A DNA stretch of 64,000 nt from Hetaerina americana (GCA_022747635.1 JAKTNV010000003.1:98108454-98172453); one strand, 5' to 3'. Positions 39,411 to 55,060 are shown, counted from the stretch's first letter. Program-made: numbers and translations. Notes: generated from the letters alone by a model not told the origin.

Positions 39411-39577
39411 TAATAAATGAAAAAGAAACACTTTGTTCCAATCCACCACTTTATTACAGGTACGACTAGTTTCGACGCTACGGCTACGGTACCTGAGGAT
39501 GACGCCGTAGCGTCGAAACTAGTCGTACCTGTAATAAAGTGGTGGATTGGAACAAAGTGTTTCTTTTTCATTTATTA
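39411..39577. repeat. Perfect palindrome, 74-bp arms
   Basis: Positions 39411-39484 and 39504-39577 are exact reverse complements over 74 bp, with a 19-base asymmetric spacer between them. Such long perfect inverted repeats are unstable and decay quickly, so the structure is either young or maintained. It could also be an assembly fold-over artefact, but the 12-bp flanking duplication argues for a real insertion. Confidence 0.95.
39488..39529 (+). ncRNA. Hammerhead-ribozyme-like motif
   Basis: Parts in order on the plus strand are: stem I 5' strand GGTAC (39488-39492); the conserved box CTGAGGA (39493-39499), fitting CUGANGA; one extra T (39500); stem II GACGC/GCGTC (39501-39505 with 39510-39514) with a CGTA tetraloop; GAA (39515-39517); self-complementary stem III ACTAGT (39518-39523); the cleavage-position C (39524); and stem I 3' strand GTACC (39525-39529). 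All three stems are perfectly paired. The extra T at the base of stem II is the only departure from the standard core, and it is the same departure as in the motif at 21-63. Ribozyme activity is inferred, not shown. Confidence 0.65.
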
Positions 39578-39589
39578 GTCAATTTTAAG

Positions 39590-39899
39590 GTTTATATTTA
39601 TATGAAAACTGCACCCAGATACTGGTATCCAAATTGGAAAGCTCAGTAACAGGCTTCAACTTTTAAGGAATAAGATCTCTACTTCTTACATCTTTTCAAA
39701 CTATGATAATTGCTCTGGTTAGTCAAACTTCGTTTGCGCTCATTTGCTTCAAATTAATGTAAGAGCCCACTACTGCAAATAAAGTATTAACCGCAATGCA
39801 GATAAGGCAAAGCATTGCAGAGAAAGCGAAAAAAGAGCATAAATTGCACTACGGCTGGAGTTAGGGGTTGTCATCAATAAAATAAAACAAGGGTTGTGT
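39590..39899. other. AT-rich DNA, no gene seen
   Basis: A short spacer between the palindromic insertion and the next island. Nothing is recognised. Confidence 0.6.
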
Positions 39900-41300
39900 A
39901 CGAAGTAGAGAATGAACGCGGTAAAAACTGGTAGAAAGGGAAAAACGGCGGCGACTAAGGGAACTGGAAAAAGAATAGTGTGAAGGTAGGAGGGGGAGGA
40001 AAGAGAAATTGCAGGAGGGGAGAAGGAGAGCGAGGGAGGGAAAATGGCGGATGGGAGTTTTGGTGGAGGCAGGGGTGGCGAAAGACGTAACTCAGAAAGA
40101 CCTATAGGGACTGGAGGTGAGAGATAAGCGTACCCGGCGAGAAAAAAAGGAAAACACGGCGAAAAAGAAAAAGAAGGAGTGCGTACGGCTTAAGTGGGAG
40201 AGGGGTAAAAGGAAATGGGGAAAAGGGAGAATAGACGACTAGAAGTAAGCATGGAGGGAGAGACGGGGTTAATTACAGTGCGGCCGTCGCAAGGCGGCAG
40301 GCCAGGGTGAGGAAAGAAAAAGACTAGGGAATGGATATGATGAAAGTGGAGAGGTTTGGTTCGGGGAGCAAAGGAGACGATGAGGGTGCGGGGAAGAAAG
40401 AACAGGGCTCCTTAAGATGTACGTGGCGAAGCTAGGCAGAGTGAAGGGAGATAAGGCCCAGCAGGGGAAAAAAAGGAGCCTGTGCGGTAAGATGCGAGAG
40501 AGGAGGGAGGATATAGGGGGTGGGTTCAAGGGATGGCGCCCGGCGGGAAAGGAGGGGTTGGAAGTGAAATTTAGGAGAAGGGGTAGGGAATCGGAGGGAG
40601 GTGATTGGTTTACAACTCAATCCAGCCCCGCTCTCCCCATTCCTAGCCAACCTCCCACACTCCTACTCCCGCTCCACCTTCAATCTTACTTCTCCATACC
40701 CCTATGTCTCCCTCACACCATTTCGTACCCATTCTTGTTTAACGCCGCCCCTTCGTCTCGAAACCCAACTACCACCATCACCCCTCAACTCCCTTCCCAT
40801 CCCCCAACACGGTCACACACAAACACACGGAAGAAAAGAAAAAAGTCCTCTCCCTCTCTTCTCCCTTCCTTTCGCCCCATTGTCTCTATCTCCCCTTCCA
40901 TTCTACTCCTCTACCCCATTGCAACATCTCAGCCTTCTCTGACCTCATGTACATTTTCTATCCTCCTGATTTCACCACCACTCTCACCATCTTCTCATTT
41001 CTCCTTTCGCTCTGCTACCTAATTTGGGCGAAAATCTCGCGTGCTTTCCTGCTCCCACTTCCAAAATTTATCAAACACTCTTCTCCGCCTGTTTACCTAC
41101 CACGAATCCTCGGACAACACCTTCGCTTCAGCGTCCGGCTTAAATCCCCTACCCCGCGGCCTCCTCTTCTCATTCTCCTTCGTTCGATCCCCTTTATCCC
41201 TCTCCTCTTTCCTCTGCCTTCAAATATGCGGAATGGGGATCTATATCTCTCTTGGATCCAGTGAATGGGGACTGGAGAGCTGAAATATTCAGGACGTTAC
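39900..41300. other. GC-rich island with G-to-C skew switch at 40.6 kb
   Basis: The plus strand is purine/G-rich at 39950-40600 and C/T-rich at 40620-41220. The hinge near 40600 contains GATTGG, an inverted CCAAT word. Long frames (up to 201 codons) are Pro/Ser/Thr-rich in the C half and Gly/Arg-rich in the G half, with no domains. This is the clearest example of the two-sided island layout in the window. Confidence 0.7.
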
Positions 41301-41927
41301 GGGGTTTTCAAGGCGGTTAGGACCTGCGCAACGGCCCTTCGTTGCTAAAAGACTCGGTTGGATATCCCATCAAAATGGATCCGTGAAGAAAGAAAAGAGG
41401 TGCAAGTTTTGGATTCCTGGGAATAGATTTTACATTTAAGGGTTGGATACGGGGTAATTCAATGCCACGATTATCAGTAATATTTAGAAAAGAGAGGTCA
41501 TAGATGTTGATTTGGCATTTAATACAAAATATATATGTGTACAATATAGATATTAACACTTAAACAAACAAATTCTTGGCAAAGCAATATTCGCTATCCA
41601 AGAAATTCCAATTATAGCAGTGGAATTTGGGAAAAGATAATCAGTCTTTAGCTCTCAATGAAAATAATGGAAGCGCTCAATAATTTTAAAGAAGCCCTAA
41701 AACTTATGAATTCCAGAATACACCTATTCCCTGATGATTCTTTTCAATACCACACATACTTTATTTGAATTTACTGAACAGATCCAACCTTTATATCTGA
41801 TGGAAAAATCATTGTTGGAACCTGTACAGTATATGCACGTTAACGTTTCCATGATCAGAAAGCTAGAGGGATAGAAAAAATATCGGCCACATCACTTAAT
41901 TTTTAATGCCTGTGAGGGTTGTATAAT

Positions 41928-41931
<4 letters not shown>
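41301..41931. other. AT-rich DNA, no gene seen
   Basis: The flank of the preceding island. Nothing is recognised on either strand. Confidence 0.6.

Positions 41932-41998
<67 letters not shown>
41932..41998. repeat. (AT)n microsatellite
   Basis: An uninterrupted AT dinucleotide run of about 67 bases. Confidence 0.98.
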
Positions 41999-41999
<1 letters not shown>

Positions 42000-42242
42000 C
42001 TATTCTTTGAAATAAAGATTTAAAAATACACAAAAGTTTCATACACGACAGAAAAAGTATTGCATGTTTAGGTTTAAAAGCAATAATTATTTTTTTTAAT
42101 ATTTAAGGTATTGGAGTCAAATTTTTATAGAATAATCCTGAAGGAACTTGTTCAAAAACAACCTACTTGAAAACTTAGCTAATAAAAACTATGGGTACAA
42201 CGTATTTAATATTATTAGGGAACTAATTGTGATAAAAAACGT

Positions 42243-42371
42243 GATTATACAAATATGTACAACAGTGAATTTTCGGTAACTAATTAGGAGAAGGTTATCT
42301 GATAACTTATTCTGATTATACAAATATAGAAAATAGCAAATCTTCAGTAACTAATTAGGAGAAGGTTATCT
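42243..42371 (+). repeat. 71-bp tandem duplication, two copies
   Basis: Copies start at GATTATACAAATAT (42243 and 42314) and both end in AATTAGGAGAAGGTTATCT at 42300 and 42371. The ends of the repeat are identical and the middle has diverged, with about ten differences. The period is 71 bp. It lies between two TA microsatellites. Confidence 0.85.
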
Positions 42372-42600
42372 CATTAATATGTACTCCAAAAAATAGCAAT
42401 TCAAACATAAACATTTTTAGTTTTCGGTTAAAAAAATAAATGGTACTCACTTAAAGAAACTCATGAAGAAAATTCTGAATTAAATGAAAATTATTCTGCA
42501 TCTGGAAAAGAAAAAATAACGTACCGGTTATGAAAAATAATTGCATATTATAGTTTCTGAATAAAAAAATCCTATTTTTTAACACACAAGCAAACTCACA

Positions 42601-42614
42601 TATATATAAACATA

Positions 42615-42687
<73 letters not shown>
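42601..42687. repeat. (TA)n microsatellite
   Basis: A pure TA run at 42621-42687 is preceded by an interrupted version at 42601-42620. Confidence 0.97.
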
Positions 42688-46779
<4,092 letters not shown>

Positions 46780-47250
46780 GAGCGGAAGTATGGGGATGAG
46801 ACACGTTGCTGCCAGGCGTATAGAGGCATGGGAAAGAAGAAGACTTAGGCAATGAGCAGGACCATAAATCCCATTGTAACATGGAAACGCTTCCTCCCTC
46901 GCTACTCGGTGTCTGCTCCCCGGAATAGCATCCCACCGAAGGGAAAGAACACAATTTTGGGAGCGGGATAACTGTGGTGGCAGGGAATGGAGGGCCTCTA
47001 ATAGTTGACCCAGGCTCAAGATTACCGTTTGAATGAGCACAAAGAAGGATTCGTCCGGATCCGTGGGCCGCGGGGGTTTGTTTTTGTAATGGGAGGAGCC
47101 AAACGCACAATGCGGTTTGCGTCGAGAGAGAAACTCCTATTCCAAGCAAATGCATTAACGACTGACCCGAGAGAGACTGCCACGGGCAAGAATGCTCTCG
47201 CCTTGAAGGAAATGATCCAGCGAATGGAAATAGAGATTGGAGATTGAAAC
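46780..47250. other. Small GC-richer island
   Basis: Balanced GC content without strong strand skew. Frames of 126 and 138 codons on the minus strand and 80 on the plus strand overlap. None shows a domain or convincing coding bias. An exon of an unknown gene cannot be excluded. Confidence 0.4.
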
Positions 47251-49904
47251 TAAATTATTTGATCAATAAAGGAGGACATACGGATACACATGACGTGTAA
47301 CCACGATCCGGAAAATTTCCTATGACAACCATTCAGGTTTATTCTGAGTTTATTTCACTCACGCTCTTAATCATTAATTATAGAATAATACCATAATGGA
47401 TGCCAATTCCATTTCCATTGGATACTCTAAAGATTACACTGTTAAATTTTAAGATTGCCAAAATACGTAGCCTTAAAAAATTCACAAATTATTACTGCAA
47501 ATAGCTAACTCAACAACCTATGAATTTAAATGCGATTACAATGTGGTCTCGAGATTTGAGTTCCTTCGTTAGAGAAACGAAGTGCAAAGGTAGCCCTCAC
47601 AGAGCGGTATACAGTATACTCGTAGGTATCCTATATTGTTTGAAGGCCACACATTGATTGAAATAGACAGCGCCAAACCTTCGACTAAATCGGATAGGAA
47701 TCAATAAGTTCATAAAAAAGGCTACATAACATTTCAACAACATTCAAAAGTTCTTACGAAAATTATCGTGCAAAAAGTACATTAGCTGGAATATTAACGG
47801 AAGGGATTATTACTTTCACTCAGAATTTTTATAAAAATGATAGTATTTTATAGTTCATCATTCATTGTATTCGTGTATCACGTTGAAAGAAAAACACATG
47901 GTAAATTAAACACAAAAATAAGTCACACAAGGAAATCGCCAATTTCATTATTTAACTCCACGGGCCATCTTATGGAAGATTTAACCGGATAAGTAAACGG
48001 CAAGAAGGGCTCCGACCAAAGACCCTTGCTGTGGGTTCCTTAGGCATCCTAAAAAAATGAGGGTCCGGGTCAAACGTGCCATTTTTTTTCACCTAAGAAA
48101 GGGTACTGGTTGAAACACCGGCAATAAAGATTAAAATGGGACCTTAGGCAAAAAAAGGCCCCACAACTCTAACAGTCTTTTGAAAATGAGAAATTCTATG
48201 TTCTAGAAGGCTTCGGTGTCTTGGATCGGTTGAAAAAAAATGAGTGGCACCTTTTTTTGCGAAATAGCCGACCTGCCGCCTATCCCTTTGGGTCCCTTGA
48301 CGGGCTTTGCGAGGTGAAACACAAAGGGTCATTTATTACGGGTTGGACTTTAGTCAAAAGGCAGCGACAGGCAAGTTCCGAGGCCTGGACGAATTGCGAG
48401 AAGAGAAGGGCTTGCGGGCGAAATGGTAGGGGCGTAGAAGGGACCCCAGCGATATCGTTTCTTGGGTTTCACGTCAAGGGACCGCATTTTTGCGACCCCT
48501 TTTTCATCTAAAAGGCCTACTTTAAAAGTTTTACAGCCAACCCAGTGAACAGCATGGTTCTTAAAAGCTTTTTATGGAGGTCTTTCTCAACCTCTCTCTT
48601 CTTAGTAAGCCAATGTAGAAAACCTTACTTAACTTCCCAGTGCAGAACTTCTGGTAATCAAATTCTATCTCAACTTTGAAAATACACTGCGCCGGTTACA
48701 TTGCAAGGTAACCAACAGACAGAAAATTCCTTGATACAGCGTGCTTTTTAAATCTTTTAGTGTTGCTCTAAGGTACATAAGTATATTGGACCACTAATAG
48801 AGAGTAAAAAGCGCTTCCGCTTCGATTGTGAACGCAGACAACGTTCTATTATTGGATTTACTAACCTAAGACATAATATGTCCAGCTAAAAATATTTTCT
48901 AAAGAAAAAGAAAAGGTAAGGTTAATAGCCTTAGTAAGTTTTATCAAAACCTAGCGTAAAAACTTATATAAACTTCATTCAAATACATATTTTCCTCGTA
49001 CAATACATACACATAAAGCTCCCATGTGGAATGCGACGCACTACAAGATTTTAATGCAATTTTAGATAGAGTTTTGCAGTTTGATGCATTACAAATTTGA
49101 AATCCCACTGTATTTAGGTACGTACTGAGGTAGGCATTTTTTACAAAAAGGTCTGTTCTGTGTTAACTTGGTTCATAGCCAATAACGGCAGACAGATCTA
49201 TAAAAGTTAAAACTAGTGGTAAGTTTTTCTAATTCTCCTACTTGTATCCCATTAAATTTTTACGTATTCCAAAACAACATTAACGAATCTGTTCAAAAAA
49301 TGCATTCAAACCCAAAATTTTACATTATGATTATTTTCTTCAGTTCACTCTATTGCTGTAAATACATCTAATTGCATATAAATGTAGTAGTATAAAAATA
49401 ATAACGACATTCCAGCGTTTTTGAATTGATACTTTATGAGGAAAAACTGATTTTAACTAAAAAAAGTACTTGGAGATGTTTTTCAGGCTTCTTGTGCCAA
49501 TATTTCTGTCATTGATATTAAGGACTGCTCCACTCATGTAACATAGTTGTTCCTGTATTTTTCTTCATTTATATCTCTTGATTAATTTGCGGTTCTAGTA
49601 TTTTGGGTCTAAATATTAGGCAATTTAATGCATATTTTTATTTGCCAAAATCTGTAGCGTATTCTGTAATTCGATTTTTGGCTGCAATGCGATCATCAGC
49701 GGCTCAAATTCATAGGATGTTGAGCCCTTTTTTATGGACCTTCAGTAATGAGTAAGGAAAATTTAAACTCTCATCGCAACCACCATGTTTCAATGATTGT
49801 TACGGAAAACCTCATGTCACAAATTTTACATGAAAGCTGTCTATAGAAAAGACCCATTACCCAAAAATAAAAGCAAAGAATTTTCAATGGGCAAGCGTTT
49901 TTGG
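47251..49904. other. AT-rich DNA, no gene recognised
   Basis: A stretch at 47980-48520 is richer in GC and contains CCTTAGGCA twice (48036-48060 and 48141-48150 areas). Frames of 62 and 96 codons there are unassigned. Between 48520 and 49900 nothing is recognised. Confidence 0.5.
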
Positions 49905-50085
49905 ACCCCTATGACCGGTTCCGACTTTTCACCTTGCAACCATTTCCTTATGCAGTTGAAATTGTGTCTTTAGTAACATCGGTTTGAAGACAACGAGGAT
50001 CTCAAGACCGTGATTGTTATCTGGTTTAATTCCCAGGCAACGGAATTCTGAGTGATTAAAGATACTGGTGCGGCGCTACAAAACA
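49905..50085 (+). mobile_element. Mariner transposase fossil, C-terminal part
   Basis: Translation across this stretch matches the end of a mariner transposase. SDFSPCNHFL (from 49920) aligns with the HPPYSPDLxPCDxFLF block, retaining the Asp that is the third catalytic residue. HRFEDNEDLKT and WFNSQATEF follow in frame, then IKD where the C-terminal GIxKLVPRYDKC segment would be. Stops interrupt at three places. The N-terminal half was not found upstream and no terminal inverted repeats were seen. It is distinct in sequence from both other mariners in the window. Confidence 0.7.
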
Positions 50086-50880
50086 ACTATAAAAGTGAAT
50101 GCCGATGTAGAATAATGAAGTAAGTTTGTGAAAAAGTTTTCAACAAAGACGTTTTTTACGAATTTTTTGCGAACGAATTTTTTATTTAATTACCAAATGG
50201 ATCTGACTTTAAAAATCCCTCACAATAAGAAAGATTTAATAATATAAATGGCAAACAGTAATAAAGGGAATAATAAGTTTGGAAAATTTATTTAAATACT
50301 TTGTGTGCATCTATATTAAATTATAATTATATATAAATATTGTTAAAATGATTAATATTTCACTCTCTACAGCTCTTTTTCAGGTAGAGCTGTTCACCAT
50401 CCACAGGCATGATTTATTTATATTAAAACAAAAATATTGTTACTTGATACCTTAAAATACGTAAGAACTTTTGAAAGCATTGCATTCAACTACGTTTTGT
50501 AACAAAAATACTATGAATGAAATTTGTCACCTTTAAAGAGACCAAATCAGCAATATAAGATATTGGAATTTGCCAATACGGATTGAAGGCCATAGTCAAA
50601 GGGATTATAACATATACGATACGGTTTCAGAAGGCATACTTTTGGTGGAAATTTCCTTCACCTTAGACCAGAACAAGTCTCTTTCATAAAGCACAAATTT
50701 CGTCATCTTAAAGTTACATCCTTAAAATCTCTTGCAGAGAAATTAAATGTTATTAGCGAAAGCTTCTTTAATGAAAGGCATATTAATGATACTTTAAATT
50801 CCATAAAATGAAAGGGAAGGAGGTTTTAGCCTCTGTGGTTTAAGATTTATGATGAATTCAGATTTTAAGGGTGGCAGAAT
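50086..50880. other. AT-rich DNA, no gene seen
   Basis: No feature is recognised on either strand. Confidence 0.6.
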
Positions 50881-52520
50881 GTATCAAAAGGCTCTCGCAT
50901 TAACCCATCGATATCTTTCCTTCAACAAAGGTTTTCCTGACGCCTTGACTCCACCTCTGGGGAAGAAACTCGTAAAATAAAAATTATCCGAGTCATCGAA
51001 CAAGCTTTCTAGTGGTTCTTTTTGTGGTGCCGCACACAACGGCACAAATATCATGATCCCGTGCCTTGCCAATTGTGACCCGCTCCCTTCCATCAATCCC
51101 ACGACACTTTGAAGTAGTATTTCTCTCCCAAAATCGGTCTGATTTGAAACGAGGATCTCCCTTTTCCCGCACGCAGCACCGCACTGCGTGCACGTGCTCT
51201 TCACGGTGGCAAGGGGGTGCAAAAACCGAGAAGGTTGACCAGAGGATCATCGAGTAGCACTCTAGACCTGCGAAGACTATCTCTTGACGTTAGAAAAGGT
51301 TCAGGAAAATTGAGTTCTCCGGGTAATTCGTTGCGTATAATAACCGACGCGAAAGATTATTCTCCCCACCGCGTCATCCAAGCTACCCTCGCCTGTTGAT
51401 CGTGTTCACTCGATGAAGCGGCCCGGAATTTGATGAGCGTCGTCCATTAATGTCCATACCCTTACTTGTCTGCAGCGCGCCCCGAGTATTCGATTGTCCC
51501 TTTCTACCCGTCCTCAGCCAACTCCAGTTCAACCTATTTGCCACAATCATGCACAGGCTCTTCCATCTACCAGCAGATGCACACCGTAAACGCGGCCATT
51601 TCCCACGGTGGTACTCACATCGCGCAGCACCAACGTGCACCCCGTCTCAATCCCCCCCAATCTCCACTCCCCCACTATCCCCTCACATTCAACCTCGTTC
51701 CCACTCCACAACTCCCGACCTCACCCCCTCCCGTGCGATTTTCCTCCCCGCTCACGTGGAGTGAGATATCTTCCGAGTTGAGGGGGAACCGTGGCGGACT
51801 GGGTGCGAGGAGGTGACGCCGCTCCGGCCGGAGGCGGAGGAAAGATGGGAAGTGCCTGGGGGTTGGAGGAGAGAGATCTCGAGAAGTGAGCGTTGGGGGG
51901 AAGGGAAGGAGCGGGCTCGCCGCCGGCGCGTTTGCCACCACGGTGACGGAATTCATCTTCGGACATCCATTATTGATGAGGTGGTCCGTTCGGAGGGGGA
52001 GGGACAGCAAAAGAAGGTTAGGGAAAAGGGGAAAGAGAGAGAGAGAGGTGACTAGACGTTTTGCTATTCATTTTTCCTTTCATATATGCCTACCCTACTT
52101 TTTCCTTGGTCCCCCCATTCCCCTTTACCCTTCGGAAACCCTACTCGGGATGGGTCCCACTCCTCTGCCTCTCAACGAACCCGCCCTTCCCAACCCTTCG
52201 CACCGCAGCGCAGGTGGATGGTGTGCCCTGGCCGGCCCGTCGGTGGATTGGCTGGGAAAGGAAAGAAGGACGCCGCTCCGAATGCAGGGGGTGATGGTTG
52301 GTCGACCTGCGATGGAAGCGAGCAGAAAAGGAGCACAGAAGAGAGACTGGGAGGGGCAGAGGGGGCCAGGAGATGGGGCACCAGGGAGGGAGAGAGGTAG
52401 GATTAATGCATAATGCGCCGCCTTTAATGGGAGCATGTGTCCATGAGAAATGGTTCGCGTGTTTTATTATTTGCGAAGGCGATGACGAAAGAGGGCTCAG
52501 GTGGGATATGTATATTTGAT
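50881..52520. other. GC-rich island with multiple skew switches
   Basis: From 50881 to 51420 the composition is balanced with many CpGs. Then the plus strand is C-rich at 51450-51770, G-rich at 51780-52060, C-rich at 52070-52210 and G-rich at 52215-52400. The right edge near 52400 has ATTAATGCATAATGCG and TTTAATGG words. Many overlapping frames (to 175 codons) are low-complexity. No gene is called. Confidence 0.6.
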
Positions 52521-53262
52521 TTGGGACTGTGAAATATATCTCCTGGAGAATGTTTTCTGAATAATTATCACCTCATCGTTGGGTGTGTTGAATTTTTTTC
52601 GCTATCAGTACATTGCTTCCCTTAGAAGCAAGAATTGATTGGCAGTCTCATTTACATCCCAGCCTTTGCTTCGATAGGAAAAGCTTTATTCATGCATTTA
52701 ATAAAAAGGCATTTTTATCTGCAGGCTAATCTCGCGTAAAAGTCGACAAATTAAGAAAAGAATGAGAAAACCGTAGTTACTCTTTCTGGTTGACATTAAC
52801 ATTTATTGTTAAGAAACATCCGGTGATCGTGGAAATGGTATTTTCTTTAGATGCGTCTTTGGGCTTCTTTCTACACAAATTTAATATGGCATATCTTGTA
52901 AATTTTTCACATCAACATCAAAGTTTATGATAAATAACTATTAAAATGTTTATAAGTGAATTATGTCATCACGTATCAATGTGTTAAAACTGCTATTTTA
53001 TAATAATTGTGTTTTTTAAAATTGACATAACAGCTTATATCTCAGTCGGGACGATAATTTACATTTGAAAAAATACACGTTTCAGAAATCTAGGGTAAAA
53101 TGTTTGATGATAACAAATATTTTTAGGTGCTCTAACGAAAATATTTCATCATATACTAACTTTCCAGCATGTGGTAATATATTTATTACTTCATGCTCAA
53201 TTTTTAACACCATCTTGGGGTAACACATAAGAAGAAAATAATAGAAATCAAAACTATTCCAC
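52521..53262. other. AT-rich DNA, no gene seen
   Basis: Nothing is recognised on either strand. Confidence 0.6.
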
Positions 53263-53313
53263 TAGAAAGACGAATCTTTAGGACGTTATTTTAGAAAGAC
53301 GAATCTTTAGGAC
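53263..53313 (+). repeat. Two-copy tandem repeat, 29-bp period
   Basis: TAGAAAGACGAATCTTTAGG followed by AC occurs at 53263-53284 and again at 53292-53313, identical over 22 bases with a 7-base spacer. Confidence 0.9.
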
Positions 53314-53339
53314 TAATAAGATCGGTCGTAGAAACACAG

Positions 53340-53640
53340 ACGGCCATGGAAGTGGGTAGCGCGCCGCTGAGGAAATGGGCTCTCTCTCTCATTTTGGTCT
53401 CGGACGGCGATTGGCCCGAGCGTGGCAATCCATCACACAGTTCCCCCTCCCATCCACTCTACCACTTCGACTCCAACCCTTCCCAGTGCCTCCAATTCCC
53501 CTTGGCCGGCCACCCCCGTCCTCCTCCCCGCGCCCTCCTCCCGTGATGGGATGGAGCAATCAATTATGCGCTCCCAGTCTCCCATTGGTTAAGAGGAGGA
53601 AGTGGTTCAACCATTACTCTGTAAACTCATGAGGGAGGAG
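53340..53640. other. Small C-rich island
   Basis: The plus strand is C-rich at about 53430-53540, with CpGs and short frames of 66-85 codons and no domain. It is a smaller member of the island series. Confidence 0.5.
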
Positions 53641-54779
53641 AAAATACGCTCCTCCTTCTGTAAACATCTGCTCAACCGGAATCTCAACACGTGCACGAAA
53701 ATATGAGGTGGACCCATAGACACAACATATATAGGAACACTACTATACTATCAGAGTATTCTAAATTTAGGTAAAGAACTGATACTTAAATGATAAATAG
53801 GAAATTATTTCTTAATTCAATGATTAACAATAAATTTAAATTGAAAATAAAGTTATTATTGCCAAAATATATCGTTATAAACATATTTCCTCAATAAGAT
53901 ACTGCTACCAAAATATGGTATGCAATAACTATACAAGGCTTTTACAATATGTTGGAGAAGAAAATGCAAATGTATATATTTTCAGTTAAATGTTAATGCT
54001 AAGTTAAAAATAAGTAATATAGTGCAATGTGAATTGCCGTTAATGCAGGGATATATTTTGTACAAATGTGCATAGTTAAATTAAAGTTTACCGTAAACCT
54101 TATGAAACCATATAGGATAAATTTGCCTGCAGTAATGCTATTGAAAAAAACAATATGATACATCTTACTGAGAAATTAACTCCACCGAGCGTCAACTAAT
54201 GAACAAAGAATCTGGTAAAAATACCTTTAAAGAACGCTCCAGATTGATATTTTTTACTAGATCGACATAAAAATAACATTTGATCTAGAATATATTTTGT
54301 AGAAAATTTATTTTTAGGGTTTTCGTTACGGTGTAGGCTTACTTCACCTAAAACTCTTTGTCCTTGTCGTTATGTTAATAAAAAATTAATCTCTTCCTCA
54401 TTTTACATACCTAAATCATATGGTCCTTTAAACACTGTTACTCGAGATCTACTTTCCACTCAAATACTTCTTACCGGGAATGTCAAGGGTGCCCTTGAAG
54501 ACTCCGCGCTGAGTATGATGTTATACTATCTCAAACCAACTGGAAATGGACTATGCGCTGCTAGAATCCACTTTATAATCCCATCATCCTCCTCTCCTCC
54601 CATTTGCCTTTCATTTTACCCTTTTTCAAGTTCAAGATAAGTTAAAGCGAGATTGCTTATAGGGATGTAGACTATCAAATAATTTACTTTTTTCTTTTCG
54701 GAAATCAAGTAAATTATAATTCTATGTATAACGTTAGCATCCACTGCACACTGGACATCACTAATTCATCACACCAACA
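53641..54779. other. AT-rich DNA, no gene seen
   Basis: Nothing is recognised on either strand. Confidence 0.6.
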
Positions 54780-55060
54780 CTGCACGGCCTGAGTGAAGAG
54801 GGACACAGTGAAAGGTGAATTCTGTCGTGTGGGGGAAAGTAAGAGGGCAGATGAATGAAATGGGATGGGAGCGAAATGAGATGGCTGAGCGGGATGTTAG
54901 CGTGAGTGGGACCCAGGGTGTAAAAGAGGCGGCTGTGGAGTCGTGAGCGTTTGAGGGACCCCTAAACGGGGCTCTCAAAGCTTTGGATGATGCTGTTAAG
55001 GGGATGGGTGAGCTCTCCTTTCCCTAGATACCAAGTGTTTTAAGAGTATCGGCTCCTGAG
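54780..55060. other. G-rich island
   Basis: The plus strand is G-rich at about 54790-55015 with several GTGGG and GAGGG words. The minus-strand 69-codon frame is a composition shadow. No gene is called. Confidence 0.5.

Larger units (their letters stand above)
39358..39589 (+). mobile_element. Penelope-like fold-back insertion with 12-bp duplication
   Basis: The word GTCAATTTTAAG occurs at 39358-39369 and again at 39578-39589, flanking a 208-bp segment (39370-39577). This looks like a target-site duplication. The segment has a 41-bp unique left part (39370-39410) followed by a perfect palindrome (39411-39577). A hammerhead-like motif spans its centre. Hammerhead motifs in terminal repeats are established for Penelope-like retroelements, and I assign it there on that ground. 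No reverse transcriptase or GIY-YIG endonuclease sequence is present, so this would be a non-autonomous or heavily truncated copy. Confidence 0.6.
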
